Source: Micrasema longulum
Lineage: Eukaryota > Arthropoda > Insecta > Trichoptera > Brachycentridae
Direction of reading: 5' to 3'
Length of the DNA stretch: 64,000 nt
NCBI GenBank assembly: GCA_022494885.1
Contig: JAGVSM010000206.1
Coordinates: forward strand, 80,592-144,591
The notes under the pieces are model-generated. The model was not told the DNA's origin, did no database searches, and was given only the letters and a program-made list of their open reading frames with translations. Below, piece by piece: positions 47,901-57,789 of this stretch (positions are counted from its first letter, which is position 1; each line of letters begins with the position of its first letter). Made by a program: the position numbers and the translations under genes.

Positions 47901-47944
47901 GGCTTACTGCTCCACGTGTCGCGAGACGAGCGAGTCTCCAACAT
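38983..47944 (-). CDS. dock: Dreadlocks/Nck SH2-SH3 adaptor protein
   Basis: Exons, minus strand: 47875 (inner ATG; 47944 is an in-frame upstream ATG) to 47649, 45643-45389, 43774-43687, 43293-43103, 40927-40732 and 39186-38983. From 47875 the total is 1161 nt, 386 aa, in phase. It has three SH3 domains (about residues 14-69, 116-168 and 189-246) and one SH2 (about 287-381). Visible motifs are ALYSF- and AKYDY-type SH3 starts, WW pairs, PSNYV, and FLIRDSE with R314 as the phosphotyrosine-binding arginine. The linker spanning the first junction reads [19 protein letters not shown], as in insect Dock, and that fixes the splice. Nck/Dock links phosphotyrosine receptors to Pak and the actin machinery at the membrane, notably in axon guidance and myoblast fusion. 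Upstream of 47944 the exon stays open, so longer N-termini and 5' exons are possible. Confidence 0.95.
39250..39507 (-). mobile_element. tRNA-derived SINE, family A
   Basis: Inverted copy of 9763-10010. On the minus strand the head has TGTAATGGTCAGCACGTTTG and GGTTCGATTCCCAACATGG, and the body ends GTGCGGAAAAGGGATGATGA. It lies in the last dock intron, 65 bp upstream of the final exon. Confidence 0.85.
39681..39909. mobile_element. Foldback MITE in dock intron
   Basis: The ends GGTCTGGACACATCA (from 39686) and TGATGTGTCCAGACC (to 39904) are inverted. An inner hairpin pairs TTGTCTAGATATGGACC with GGTCCATATCTAGACAA around an A/T loop near 39765. There is no ORF. Candidate flanks CTAA and TTAG do not settle the target duplication. 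Confidence 0.8.
40216..40640. mobile_element. Foldback family F, near full length
   Basis: Starts with the family end TTTTGAGAATGTCCAAATGT and continues through AGAGGAAAAACC, GGCATTGCCTAGTAAGTG and AATAAAGGTTTCAGTTG to TCTCTGTTATAATATG. It is 90 bp from the SH2 exon donor of dock. Confidence 0.7.
41090..41210 (+). repeat. Dispersed repeat family G, copy 2
   Basis: GATGGAAAGGAAAAAGTTAC, CGACATGTAGGCAACTTTAC, GAAGAGCCAATCAAAGATG and a 15-A run match 23030-23160 and the inverse of 42790-42870. The 72-codon ORF over it has no known domain. Confidence 0.55.
41640..41950. other. GC-richer island in dock intron
   Basis: About 300 bp with many CpGs (GCACGCACGTCCCTTGCGAC) in AT-rich intron DNA. It may be a repeat of foreign composition, an alternative promoter or an enhancer. 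No splice-competent exon could be supported. Confidence 0.25.
42324..42703. mobile_element. 380-bp MITE with TA target duplication
   Basis: Inverted ends CAGTAAAACCGCAATATAAC and GTTATATCACGGTTCTACTG are flanked by TA at 42322-42323 and 42704-42705. This suits a Tc1/mariner or pogo derivative. The centre is GC-rich (42525-42610), with CGCACTTTCAAAG and CTGTCAAAGTGCG as an inner inverted pair. Confidence 0.85.
42790..42870 (-). repeat. Dispersed repeat family G, copy 3
   Basis: The minus-strand copy reads TTGGAAAGGAAAAGTTACCA, AGCGATATGTAGCAACTTTA and CAGAAGAGCCAATAGAAAA, matching the plus-strand copies at 41.1 and 23.0 kb. Confidence 0.5.
44008..44434. mobile_element. MITE in dock intron
   Basis: TGAACGTAGTTATGCAGAAAG at about 44006-44026 is repeated inverted at about 44415-44435. 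The match extends inward (AGCCA...). The middle is AT-rich and non-coding. The target duplication was not resolved. Confidence 0.7.
44500..44700 (+). mobile_element. tRNA-derived SINE, family C
   Basis: Box A GTGGTGTAGTGGTCAAGACG, box B GGGTTCGATTCCC, then GTGAGAACACAAAAATTAAA, TTTTTCTCAAGCCTGGGTGC and CTGGCCTGTTGTGGTGC, ending in two poly-A runs. Copies occur at 61300-61480 and, inverted, at 56850-56935 and 61618-61697. Confidence 0.88.
45795..46215 (-). pseudogene. 3' end of a LINE reverse transcriptase
   Basis: Minus-strand ORF with [51 protein letters not shown] and, after drift, [13 protein letters not shown]...[11 protein letters not shown]. This is the C-terminal layout (WLGHVLR, TPEG.R.RGRP, TW.EA..LA.DR, ALCSTR) of endonuclease-reverse transcriptase LINEs. 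It lies in dock intron 1. Confidence 0.8.
46225..46345 (-). repeat. SINE family B relic
   Basis: Diverged tail (GTTTACCCAAATATTTATAC, TAACTGGTCATAAATAACTA, GATAGAAAATGG) with little of the head left. It abuts the LINE fragment. Confidence 0.5.
46541..47083. mobile_element. Mariner-derived foldback element
   Basis: The ends TTTATTTGACTACAAGCC and GGCTTGTAATCAAATAAA begin inverted arms of about 165 bp (46541-46712 and 46915-47083). Each arm contains the start of a mariner-type transposase, including a segment reading [10 protein letters not shown]. Between the arms the plus strand keeps [16 protein letters not shown] and [17 protein letters not shown] pieces in shifted frames. So two 5' halves face each other and no catalytic domain remains. 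Confidence 0.8.
47095..47440 (-). pseudogene. LINE 3' fragment
   Basis: Minus-strand translation near 47400-47280 gives [20 protein letters not shown], then [18 protein letters not shown] and a stop, a typical end of a jockey-like reverse transcriptase. The 3' UTR runs to an A-rich tail near 47100. Confidence 0.55.
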
Positions 47945-48019
47945 GCCTCCCACTTCTCGACACCGTCTCCTCACCACCAGACGGCCCTTACCATTTGGCG
48001 ATGCACTAGCTGAATACAA

Positions 48020-48680
48020 AATGTGGTGGATGCTCCAAATTACTGTAAAAAAACAAACAAAATAATTACTTTAACCAACAGATATAATTGCGTAGCAAAA
48101 TATTCTTATCCTACAATGGGAATTTGCATTTTTTATTTACAACGATAAACAAATATTTTTTTAAATTGAAAAATAGACAATATTTAAAGCCTGTTTTTAA
48201 TAAAAAAACTGATACTTTAACTATGTTTTGTTTTACAGTTAATTATTTAATGTTGACTAGTTAAGTTACGTGGGATGGTAAAAATATATTTAAGTAGTTT
48301 TAACTTTACACAAAGTCGAAAAAAAAGAAAGAAAGTTCGAGGTTCATATTACTTAAGAGTCAATTTTCAGCGTGTTCATCACCTCCTTTCTGACTTTCTA
48401 AGAAAAACGCAGTAAAAGAAAATAGTGTTTTTAATGTAGTTTCAACACTACGCACGTCATCACTATATTTTATTTCTTTAAAACATCAAGTACAAAGAAT
48501 AAGTACTTTGGTGGACTTATTGCTAAAAGCAATATCTTCCAGCCAACCAAAAAACAGACTGGTCAAAAGAAGAGTTGGTCGAAATTTTGTACTAAAAAAC
48601 CATAAATATATATTAAAAGATACATGCAAAAAGTGAAAATAACCTAATTAATTCAAACTAACGGGTGTTTTTAACGGGAG
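48020..48680. other. Upstream region of dock
   Basis: No further dock exon was recognised. The acceptor for the first-SH3 exon is either at about 48042 (TTTTTTTACAG) or 48007 (TTGTATTCAG); both leave the frame open. Positions 48480-48620 share sequence, inverted, with 16530-16700 (CAACCAAAAAACAGACTGGT). Confidence 0.35.
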
Positions 48681-49300
48681 ATCAGGCTTGCACATGTTGA
48701 CTTTTTTTTTAAAAGTACATTGTGTTATACATATTAAATGGTGAGGAATGTGGAATCAGATAATGAGTTTGGAAGGAGAGAGAAAGAGAAACCCAGGAAA
48801 GAAAAAGGGATAAAAAAATATATTTAAAAAAAAAACAGTAAAAATTCAGGGTGTTCAGGATTCTGGGGATATATAATAATGTTTCAGGCATTTCTCGAAG
48901 GTGGCTAGAGAAGGTGCATTTTTTATATGAAGAGGTAGCTCATTCCAAAGTCTAGCAGCTTGAACGAAAAAGGAATAGCTGAAAAATTATGTGCTGTGTC
49001 GAGGAATGGGAAATGTTCTCTCCTGAGAAGAGCGAAGTGAAAGACCGTGATCAGAAAGGTAAATGAAATTCTCAGCAAGATATTTTGGAGGGGTTGTAAA
49101 GAATATTATAAAGAAATGAGAGAGATCGCAAGTTTATGTGCTGATAAAAATGAAGCCACTTGAGTTCGGAGCGAAAGGGTGATACATGGTCATACTTTTT
49201 GAGATTAAAAATAAAGCGGATGGATTGATTCTACAAATGCTTCAGACGATCTATGAATTCTGTATTGGCATCAAGATATGCCATGTAACAAAAGAAAGGA
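48680..49300 (-). pseudogene. LINE reverse transcriptase C-terminal relic
   Basis: Minus-strand frames read KYLAENFIYLSDHGLSLRSS, QERTFPIPRHST, FFSYSFFVQAARLWNELPLH and IKNAPSLATFEKCL, followed by a stop. The A..WN.LP..I......F...L pattern is the usual end of jockey/CR1-like polymerases. Stops upstream show decay. Confidence 0.8.
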
Positions 49301-52300
49301 AAAAACTGAGAGATTAATTTAGTTTTCATATTAAGATTAACATTTATATTTAAAAGATAAATTAAACTTAAATAAAACTAAATTAAAGATTATAAACTGG
49401 AAAATTAGTTACAGCAGTTTTGCTTCCTCCATTTCATGGTTCCTGAAGGAATATTGATACATGAGTAAGACTAAAATGAAGATCTTTCTGAATTGAAATT
49501 AAACAAAATGTCGTCAAAAATGCTAGATACTGCACTCTTCTTAAGGAGGATAGAACATGCATAGTAAATCTAGCCATCCTCGAACCATATAATTGACAAA
49601 TCAATAAAGGTCAAAGAAACTCCGTGGCTGGTTAAAAACATGGGAAATCACATTTTTCATAATTTACTCTGAAAACTAGACATTTTATGAAGAAAGATGG
49701 GTACTTCTACAAGGAACATATCTCAAGTCATAAAATCACACCTCCAGTTGGGAAACTTTACTATTAACCATAGAAGCACTGGATTACCTACCCAAAGACA
49801 TTAGATAGTGAAGATCCAGCAAAGATCAACATGCAATCTGTACCCTAAACATTGTTTTCCGATGAAGAATAAAAGTCAAAATTAAAAAAAGGTAACTGAG
49901 CATCGTTATACGCAAAGTATTAAAAATAAAACGAAGACAAAAAAACGTAAAGAAATTTTCAATGAGTCGATGTTTTAGATTATTTTCCAGCTCATAAGGT
50001 TATATATAATTATACTCATTGGTTATTTGGAAAAACTTTGAAAATGCACAAATAGTACTCTACTAGTAATATTCTAGTAGAGTTGTAACAGTAGTTTACA
50101 AAATAAATTCATTTTTAAGACTAATATGTACCTTAAATATGTACATGAAGGATAACAGTAACAGCAATATTTGTATGTTATTAGTTTCTCTGCACTTTTT
50201 CAGTGCAAGAATCGGTTTTTTTTTTTGGTAAAATGTGAATTACTTAATAATGGTACAAGCAATTGAAAAAAATATATAGTATACTAGGTTTTTTTAACTT
50301 AATGGTATGTAGATAGACACAGATGTTGACCAATAATTATATTCCAATAGATCTCTTATTCCATGAAAAAGAATGTGCAATGTCCATTGCAAGAAGACTG
50401 TTAATTTTCCCTCACCCTCACCTAATGTGGTCATCGTTTGATATTTAAATACACTATTAATATACGAAACAAAAACTTACTTTTTAAAATATCGTTGACA
50501 AAAACTTTTAAAAATGGCATGATTACAAATCTATCGCGGAAATGAGACAAAGGCAATTGACTCCATCATAAAAGATTACTGAATATTACAATATAGGCAT
50601 ATTAAATGATCTTGCGAAAAAGATACCAAATTCAGTCCTAATAATGTACCTGTTACAATAATGAAAGGGGAGCTTAGTAACATAATATTCTCGTTATTAC
50701 ACTATTTGAGATAAGACCATTAGTTATTCTTAAGAAATACAAACAAATAAATGTATTTAAACAGTAATTTAACTATGAGAAAGAGCATATAATCGATTGT
50801 AAACAACTTTAAGCATTTACACCCGGTTAACACATCACTTTCTCCTTGGATTTTCGAGTACACCGAAGTTTCGACGGAAGCAGTGAAATATCTAAATATG
50901 TATAAACGGGAAACAAACTAAATATGTTCGAAATACATACATTTTTCAGAAAATTGGGATAAAATAATGCGTAAAGTCAAATGCAGACAAATAAGGCAAA
51001 AATCACAGATTTGTGGTAGTAAAATGTCTTACTTCAAAATTCTATGATATATATAGACAATTTTTACTTTTTATCTTGTAGATTTTGGCCATAGACTAGA
51101 AAGTAATTGAGTCCCAGCTATTAGAGGGGTGTTTTAGTGGAACAGAAAAATCTTTGTGTCCCAAAGATATTTTAGAGATATCTTCATAATATATGCAGAA
51201 TGCGCAATGAGCACTGCTGTAATGGTTCTCAGTTTTTACCTCTTCAGAAACCATGTCCGGGACTATTCATATTAATAATTGTTATCCTGAGTTCCTATCT
51301 GATCTCTCTAATATTAATACCCCACTCCCTTCTCATAGTCTAACTTTGCTGTCCTTTCCCAATAAACATGCATTCAAAATTTTATGTAAATATCTAGTTA
51401 TTAAGTTGTAAATATGTTATGTAATTATGTATGGTGAACTTGGTGTTAAACACGTACCTTCATATTATATTACTAACACTTGTATAAATATATTTTTTTT
51501 AATAATCAAAAACCTAAAACTCGACACTGGCCAAAACATCCTAGTTAGGAGATGGAAAAGCAAAAATAAAACTAACAAGAAGCGTTTTAGAAAGTTACTT
51601 GATATTTGGCATGATATTTATCTAAGAGTAGGTAATCATTAATAATACACCACCAAGTGGGTATGGGTAGCAAATTATTACTTTTGAAATATTTATGTTC
51701 CAATTAGAAAACGAACATGGAAGTATGATTCGTTTACAACGTAAATTCGAAAAACTTATAAGTTTTGTGCAAGAAATAAATAAAAATAAAACAATTTCAT
51801 ATTTATTAATTAAAAATATTTATTACTAATACTAGAACAGAGGGGAGGAAGGCTTCACGCATACAATCTTACCTTCTTTCACTTTCATACATCTTCCCAT
51901 GCCATTCTTTAGACTTTTGATTTTATTAGATATTTAAGGATTTAATTTATCTGATTATGCTAAGGTTTTCTTATTATAAATACATTACATCCTATAGGTC
52001 ATCTTTCATTATAACAGTGATATTTTTTTGTGAATATTATTATGCCATTTGTTTGCAAATATCTCACTATTCAACAATGGGAATAAACAACGGAAGTCAC
52101 AGAGAGGATATGTATTACTTGATCTGTGTCACCAAAGTGACCGAATCTTTTAAGTAGTTCAATTGAACGAATGTATCTTTTGATCATTCGGCTCATTTAG
52201 GTCATCATATCTCCGCATCTTTGTATCATATCTTTCCTTCGTGCGACTTATAATAATTCTGCATCCAGCCAATGATTTATAAACATATTTTTTCAAACCT

Positions 52301-52920
52301 GAGGCATAAGATTGATTATCTTTCTGATCTAGATGGATATTTGTTGCGATCTGCATACCAATCAATACCAAACCCTATGGACATGCATCAAATTTTAGAT
52401 GCGGATAAGAATTTTTTTTTTAATTAATTGTATCACATTGAAATACAGTTGTTTATTATACATAATATATCTTACTGATTTCCTTTGAAGACCACCGATC
52501 TCTTCAGCCCTCGGTATTGTAACTAGTCAGCATTCATTTTGTTGGATATTATCAAGCAGATACATAGCGGGCATCATAACCCTTTAGGTACCACAGGTGA
52601 GATATCTTACGCATGGTACAGTGTAACATGGAAATATGCATGTAAATATCTAGAATTTTTTTACCCCCAATTTAACGCACTACTTAAAATGAATATAGAG
52701 GCCATTCCACTTTTGATTCCAAACGATATCCTCAATCAAAACTTAATCCTATTGACACTATTCTTATTTTCCAAAAGCATTCTAAACAATCTTTCTTGCA
52801 TTTAATCGGTTAACCAATTTTATTTGACTTTTTTTTTCCACTACATTTGGAGTTAATAAGCCTTCTTGGTGAAGGTATTTTGAACGCCTATAGCTACTTT
52901 CCAGGTATATACAAAGATGT
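49300..52920. other. Gene-poor stretch upstream of dock
   Basis: No coding exon or clear repeat could be supported in 3.6 kb. Short ORFs such as 51427-51642 lack any recognisable domain or splice context. It may be dock 5' intron or intergenic DNA. Confidence 0.3.
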
Positions 52921-52921
52921 A

Positions 52922-53135
52922 CAGTAGAACTCCATTTATTCTGACTCCAGTCTTCCGCATTGAAAAATATCCAAATCTTTATCAGGAAATAAAAAATAAA
53001 GAAGTTTTTAATTTTAATTTAATTAACTTTGCTGGACATCATTAAGTAAGATTTTGATGTGTTTCCAGTTCGCTGTATTATTTCAAAAGCAATAGAATCT
53101 GGAAATTATTAATCCGGATAATTGGAGTTTTACTG
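52922..53135. mobile_element. Pogo-type MITE
   Basis: CAGTAGAACTCCATTTATTC at 52922, after a TA, and the inverted GGATAATTGGAGTTTTACTG ending at 53135 are Tc1/pogo-like ends. The TA is not kept on the right. Length 214 bp, non-coding. Confidence 0.7.
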
Positions 53136-53518
53136 AAGCATTAATGCTCTTTTCAGGTTTGGGCTTTCCATTCCAAATCTTCAACTTAATTCTTCCAAAT
53201 CTAATGTTTTTAAAAAAAGGAACATAAATGTATTATTTTATCTGTATCTTTTGATACAGGCTTGCCTAGTGATAGAGAAAAGGTAGAAATTCAATAAAAA
53301 TCTTTGATAATAAATATCATCTAATATTATCAACACAGTTTGTAGTCCTTGCAAATATAAAATGATTTTATAAAGATATATATCCAATTTTTAAAAACGA
53401 GAAATAGTCATTTCCTAACACATCAGCGGATTAAAAAAAAACTAACGAGCTATAGGAGATATTAAATTTTAAGAGCAACTTTCCTTTCTTACATAAATAT
53501 ATAATATGGTAGTGTTTT

Positions 53519-53845
53519 TCAGATCCAAATTTGTTGCACCAGAGGGAAAACATTTTTAAGAAGGGAATATGGGTAAATGCCTGGACTTGCATATTCCTTC
53601 TCAAAAATGTTTTCCCTCTGTTGCAACAAATTTGGATTTGAAAAGGGGAGGAAATCCAGCCAGTCTGCAAGCATTTGTACATACTCAAAACATTGTTGAG
53701 GTAGTGTTTTTATTTATTTGATAATTTTTCAATATTATGATATCAAATGTAGGCATTTACTTGAAATGTCATAAGCCATGTTAATGTCTAGATTTGTCAT
53801 ATCCTTTCTCAAAAATGTTTTCCCGCTTTCTGTGTAACAAATATA
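53519..53845. mobile_element. Foldback family F, hairpin part
   Basis: TCCAAATTTGTTGCACCAGA (53524) pairs with its inverse (TCTGTTGCAACAAATTTGGA) near 53636, around a loop holding GGGAATATGG...CATATTCC. The family end ACATACTCAAAACATTGTT follows to about 53697. A second fragment (CATAAGCCATGTTAATGTCT) lies at 53755-53845. Confidence 0.7.
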
Positions 53846-53849
53846 GCAT

Positions 53850-56840
53850 TTAATTGTTTTAAAGTACCATAATATTTGATATACCCATATATATTGAAAG
53901 TATTCCCAAGCGGATAACTGATGGTGTCAAGTTCCAAATTTCAGCCGGGATTTTAGAAACAAAAATCATAGTGCCGTTAAAATAATGCAATTGAGAAAAA
54001 AAGTTTTGCTTAGTTAAATACATCTGTGACTGTATCTAAACCACTGGGTGATGGGGGGAGGGTGACAAAGCATATCAGAACCATACAGGGTGATGTTCTA
54101 CAAAATGGACTTTTTCAATTGTTTTAATTATGGGGGGTTATACTGTAGTTTTAATTTTTTTAAATCACTTCCACATTGTGCCAGTCACCAGTGACCACGG
54201 TGGAAATAGTGCATATGTACAGCCAGCAAGCCATAAAAAGCCCAATTGCTAATTAGGTACAAAAATCCCGTTAATTTCTTAGAACAGTAATTATTGAATT
54301 AGGTTCTGGGTCAGGGGTTATCAATCCTAAGAATAAATAGCTGTTTAGGTACCTGGAAGCCCTAAATTTCTTCAGTGTTTAACAGTGAGTAGTCGTTTTC
54401 TGTGTTAATTTTTTTTTAAACTAAAATGTCCACGAGACTTCAACATTAATTTAAAAAAAAAAAAAAAACAGTGATCGCATTATCCGAACAAAACTTTTCT
54501 ATTAACAGTTCAAATTAACTTCTATAAAATAAAGTTAAAAAATATATGTAAATATGCAGTGGAATTATACAGAAAAAGGTTTTTAAAAAATCAAAATGGT
54601 ATTTTATAAGAGTTCGACTATTTATGGTACGCGAGGTCGTATGTACATACCATATTAGCCCGAAAATAAAGTGATATTTTTTACTCAAAATCTTTTTATA
54701 AAAAAAACATTCACGTTACATTCGGGGTTTAGGCCATGTCCAGATATATCCGAGTTCATGCTACCTATGCACACAGCCAAGCCTTTTCGCCTATTGCATA
54801 GTTTATGCGTGTGTTGGTTGCGTCGGTGAGATCCGGGGGCAGAAGTGTGAACATAATGCATAGAGTAGGAATCATTCAAGCGACATTGATGATAAATAAT
54901 TCAGGCATGTCTGAATAAAAAAAATAATTTTTGTTATATGATTTATCTTTTTAATTTTTGTTTTAAATTTGATTTTTTTTTCTTTCATTCCTGTTCCAAA
55001 TTTATATAAGTCACGTTTAGGGCTTCCATTTGATACTTAAGACTCAAAATTTCAAGACTAGCAGGTTCTGTTTGAGTAAATTAGATATGTTTTGCAGGCG
55101 CTTACCTTTGCTTATATAACTTCATTAATAGTGAATCTAGATTAATGAAATTTTGAATGTAATTACCCGTCTAGTTCATATAATTTAAGAAATTGTTTAA
55201 CTTATATCGACTTTTCATTTGACAGGGAGACGGCGGACACCGTGGTTTGGTAGAGTATTGGACTTTCAGTATTTTTTAGATTGTTTTTAAATAAGTAACT
55301 ATTTTTTATACAACATTAGGTTTATTGCATTTACTTTAACATATTTTCAGAACTCTGTAGTTACAATTGAATACATTCTCACACGCTGACAGACAAAAAT
55401 TGAGAATGACCCCTGTGATGTGATGTGATTTACTAAATACATTCATTATTTTTTAATATAAATTATCGTTAGTATCGAATAGTCTCAAAGTTTTGAGACC
55501 TGGTCTCCGAGTATCGTCTCAGTCTCGAGACTGGAAGCCCTAATAGCGTTACATTCGAGGCCGCATTATAATCGGGCTAATACAGTATACTAAAAAAAGC
55601 AGCAACTGATGGTTCATCCTGAATTAAAAAAACATTGTTTCATTGGTATACTGATAAAACCCTCTAAATGACAAAATTTGAGAAAACAATTAAAAAATGT
55701 AGGTATTGTTGTCCTCCTAATCGTTTTCGGTAAGGGCTGGTTTGAAGGTCATAGAAAAGTCAATAAGATATCGTTTTAAATTGAATATTATACAACCAGA
55801 ATTATCACCTTTTTTCAAAAAAAGAGAATACAATTCTATAAAAAAGGGTTTCAACTCAAGTATTTCCATAATTTTTTTTTTTTTTTAGTATTACCGAAGG
55901 CATAATTTTAAGTAGAAGTAAAGGAAAATGTCACAAAAATGTATGTGATTTAAAATGCTTGTATTTCTTTTCAAAATCAAAAAATTAAAATTTGGCTTCG
56001 GCCACTTTCATGGTCAATTTATTATCTTTAAATTATTTCAACAAATTTTAGTTTAATTCTTAGTCTTTATTGAGATCCCAGATACCTAAGTTTAGTCTAA
56101 ATTTAAAATGGAATAATCTGCCGGTCTAAAAGTAATTATATTTTAGTTACATAAAACTTTTAAGTATATTTTTTAACAGAAATACCTATAAAAAATATTG
56201 TTTTTATCTTATTTATGTTTGATATTTTTTTTTATTACTGCGCGATTGAAAAAAAACATTAGTTTTAAAATGGCAAAATCATATGATTTCTTATTTTGTG
56301 TTTGTTTTACCAGACTACAGCCTTAATTTCATTTACCAGATATATTTTTAAAAAAATCTCATCTATTGAAACAATTTGAAGGAACTTAGATGGTTTCATG
56401 AGTATGTACCGTGTCCAAAATATGAATGAAGACCAGAAAATACTTTTGTCGGGTCAAACATTCAAATGGATTTTTCTCAGTATAGACAAGTATGCATTTA
56501 AGGGGTTTTATCAGTACCAATGATAGTCTGTATTTTTTAGATCGTAACAAGAGAAAAGACCAAATCGCAGGGTAGTAACTACAACTAGGGAACTTCAAAA
56601 TCAGATTTTTTTAGTTAACAACTAAAAACGCATTTTTGTAACCTTTTCGTACGTTAGTTATGCATTCAAATCATCATAATATTATCTAAATTAATCACGC
56701 CTTTTTTTTTTTTGTAGTATTCATAGAGGAAGAAACAACAATGTGTTTTTTATGGGTTAGCTCTAAAATCCTGATTTTGAAGTTACCTAGTGGTAGTAGT
56801 AATTACCCCATGAAATCATAGTGATGAATTAAAGCACAAA
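53850..56840. other. Intergenic spacer
   Basis: AT-rich, no exon seen. TATTAGCCCGAAAAT (54653) and the inverted ATAATCGGGCTAATA (about 55568) with CGTTACATTCGGGG/CGTTACATTCGAGG inside may be the ends of one 0.9 kb element. Confidence 0.3.
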
Positions 56841-56849
56841 ATACCCAGG

Positions 56850-56935
56850 ATTTTGTGTTCTCACTGGGAATCGAACCCGGAACCTTCCGTGTGTGTGTCA
56901 AGCGTCTTGACCACTACACCACGGAAGCAGCCGAT
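56850..56935 (-). mobile_element. SINE family C, head only
   Basis: On minus: TTCCGTGGTGTAGTGGTCAA, GGGTTCGATTCCC, GTGAGAACACAAAATCC. The body is truncated soon after box B. Confidence 0.75.
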
Positions 56936-57789
56936 TATGACATAGTTAATGTTAAAAAGTCACATATTCCAAAATTAACGAGCTATTCCATTTTTTTAAA
57001 TACTACTTTTGATATTCAGGTAAGATAAAAGTTCTGAGTGCAAAACAAGGAACCTACAGCTGAAGTGTAAAAAGGAATGAATGGAGACAAAATTCATAGT
57101 TCTATTTTATTAGAAAACTCTTAGCACTAGCTAAGGGACGAAAATAAGATTAATAAGTTTTTTTTTTATTGTTTAGCACGGACGGCGATCAATATCCAAT
57201 GGAAGTTAACTTAACATGTTGTAAATAGGTGCAACGCATGTCCAAATCTTTCAAGAGAAATTTGTTTTCCTAAAGGCAGATTTTTATTTATTTAATAAAT
57301 AGATTCTTATCCCTTGACCAGTATATGTAGAATTAATGTACATTATGTTTATGCAAATTTATCTGAAAATGACGAAATCGAGGAGAAACGATTCATCTCG
57401 CATTATAAAAAAAAGAACAGATCCACAAATTACAGAGAAATTAAATCCTTATATTATTACATTGCCAAAAATGTACACAAGAAATTCATCAAAAGCATGG
57501 CTATTGTATCATAATTAAGACAAGAATGACTAATACGTTTATGATTGTAAAAATATGCTAAATATTTACAGCACAGTTTTTAAAAAAATGTTTTGTATCA
57601 GATTCACTGTTAAGAGTAAATTATAAAAAACTGAAGTCAAAAAATAATAATGATCCAAAATGGTAATTACCATTAAGGAAATGTATAGTCGTGGTCAACA
57701 ATTTGATACTGGAAGGTAATAGTGAGATTTTGTTATAATTGTTATCCATTAAAATACAATGCTCATGTCATATGTAGGTAAAATGTCTA
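56936..57789. other. 3' flank of importin alpha-3 gene
   Basis: Presumed 3' UTR and spacer of the minus-strand importin gene. Two overlapping 60-66 codon plus-strand ORFs at 57314-57518 lack domain or splice support. Confidence 0.35.

Noticed and set aside
57314..57518. Two overlapping plus-strand ORFs of 60-66 codons
   Set aside because: Antisense to the importin 3' region, no domain and no splice signals.
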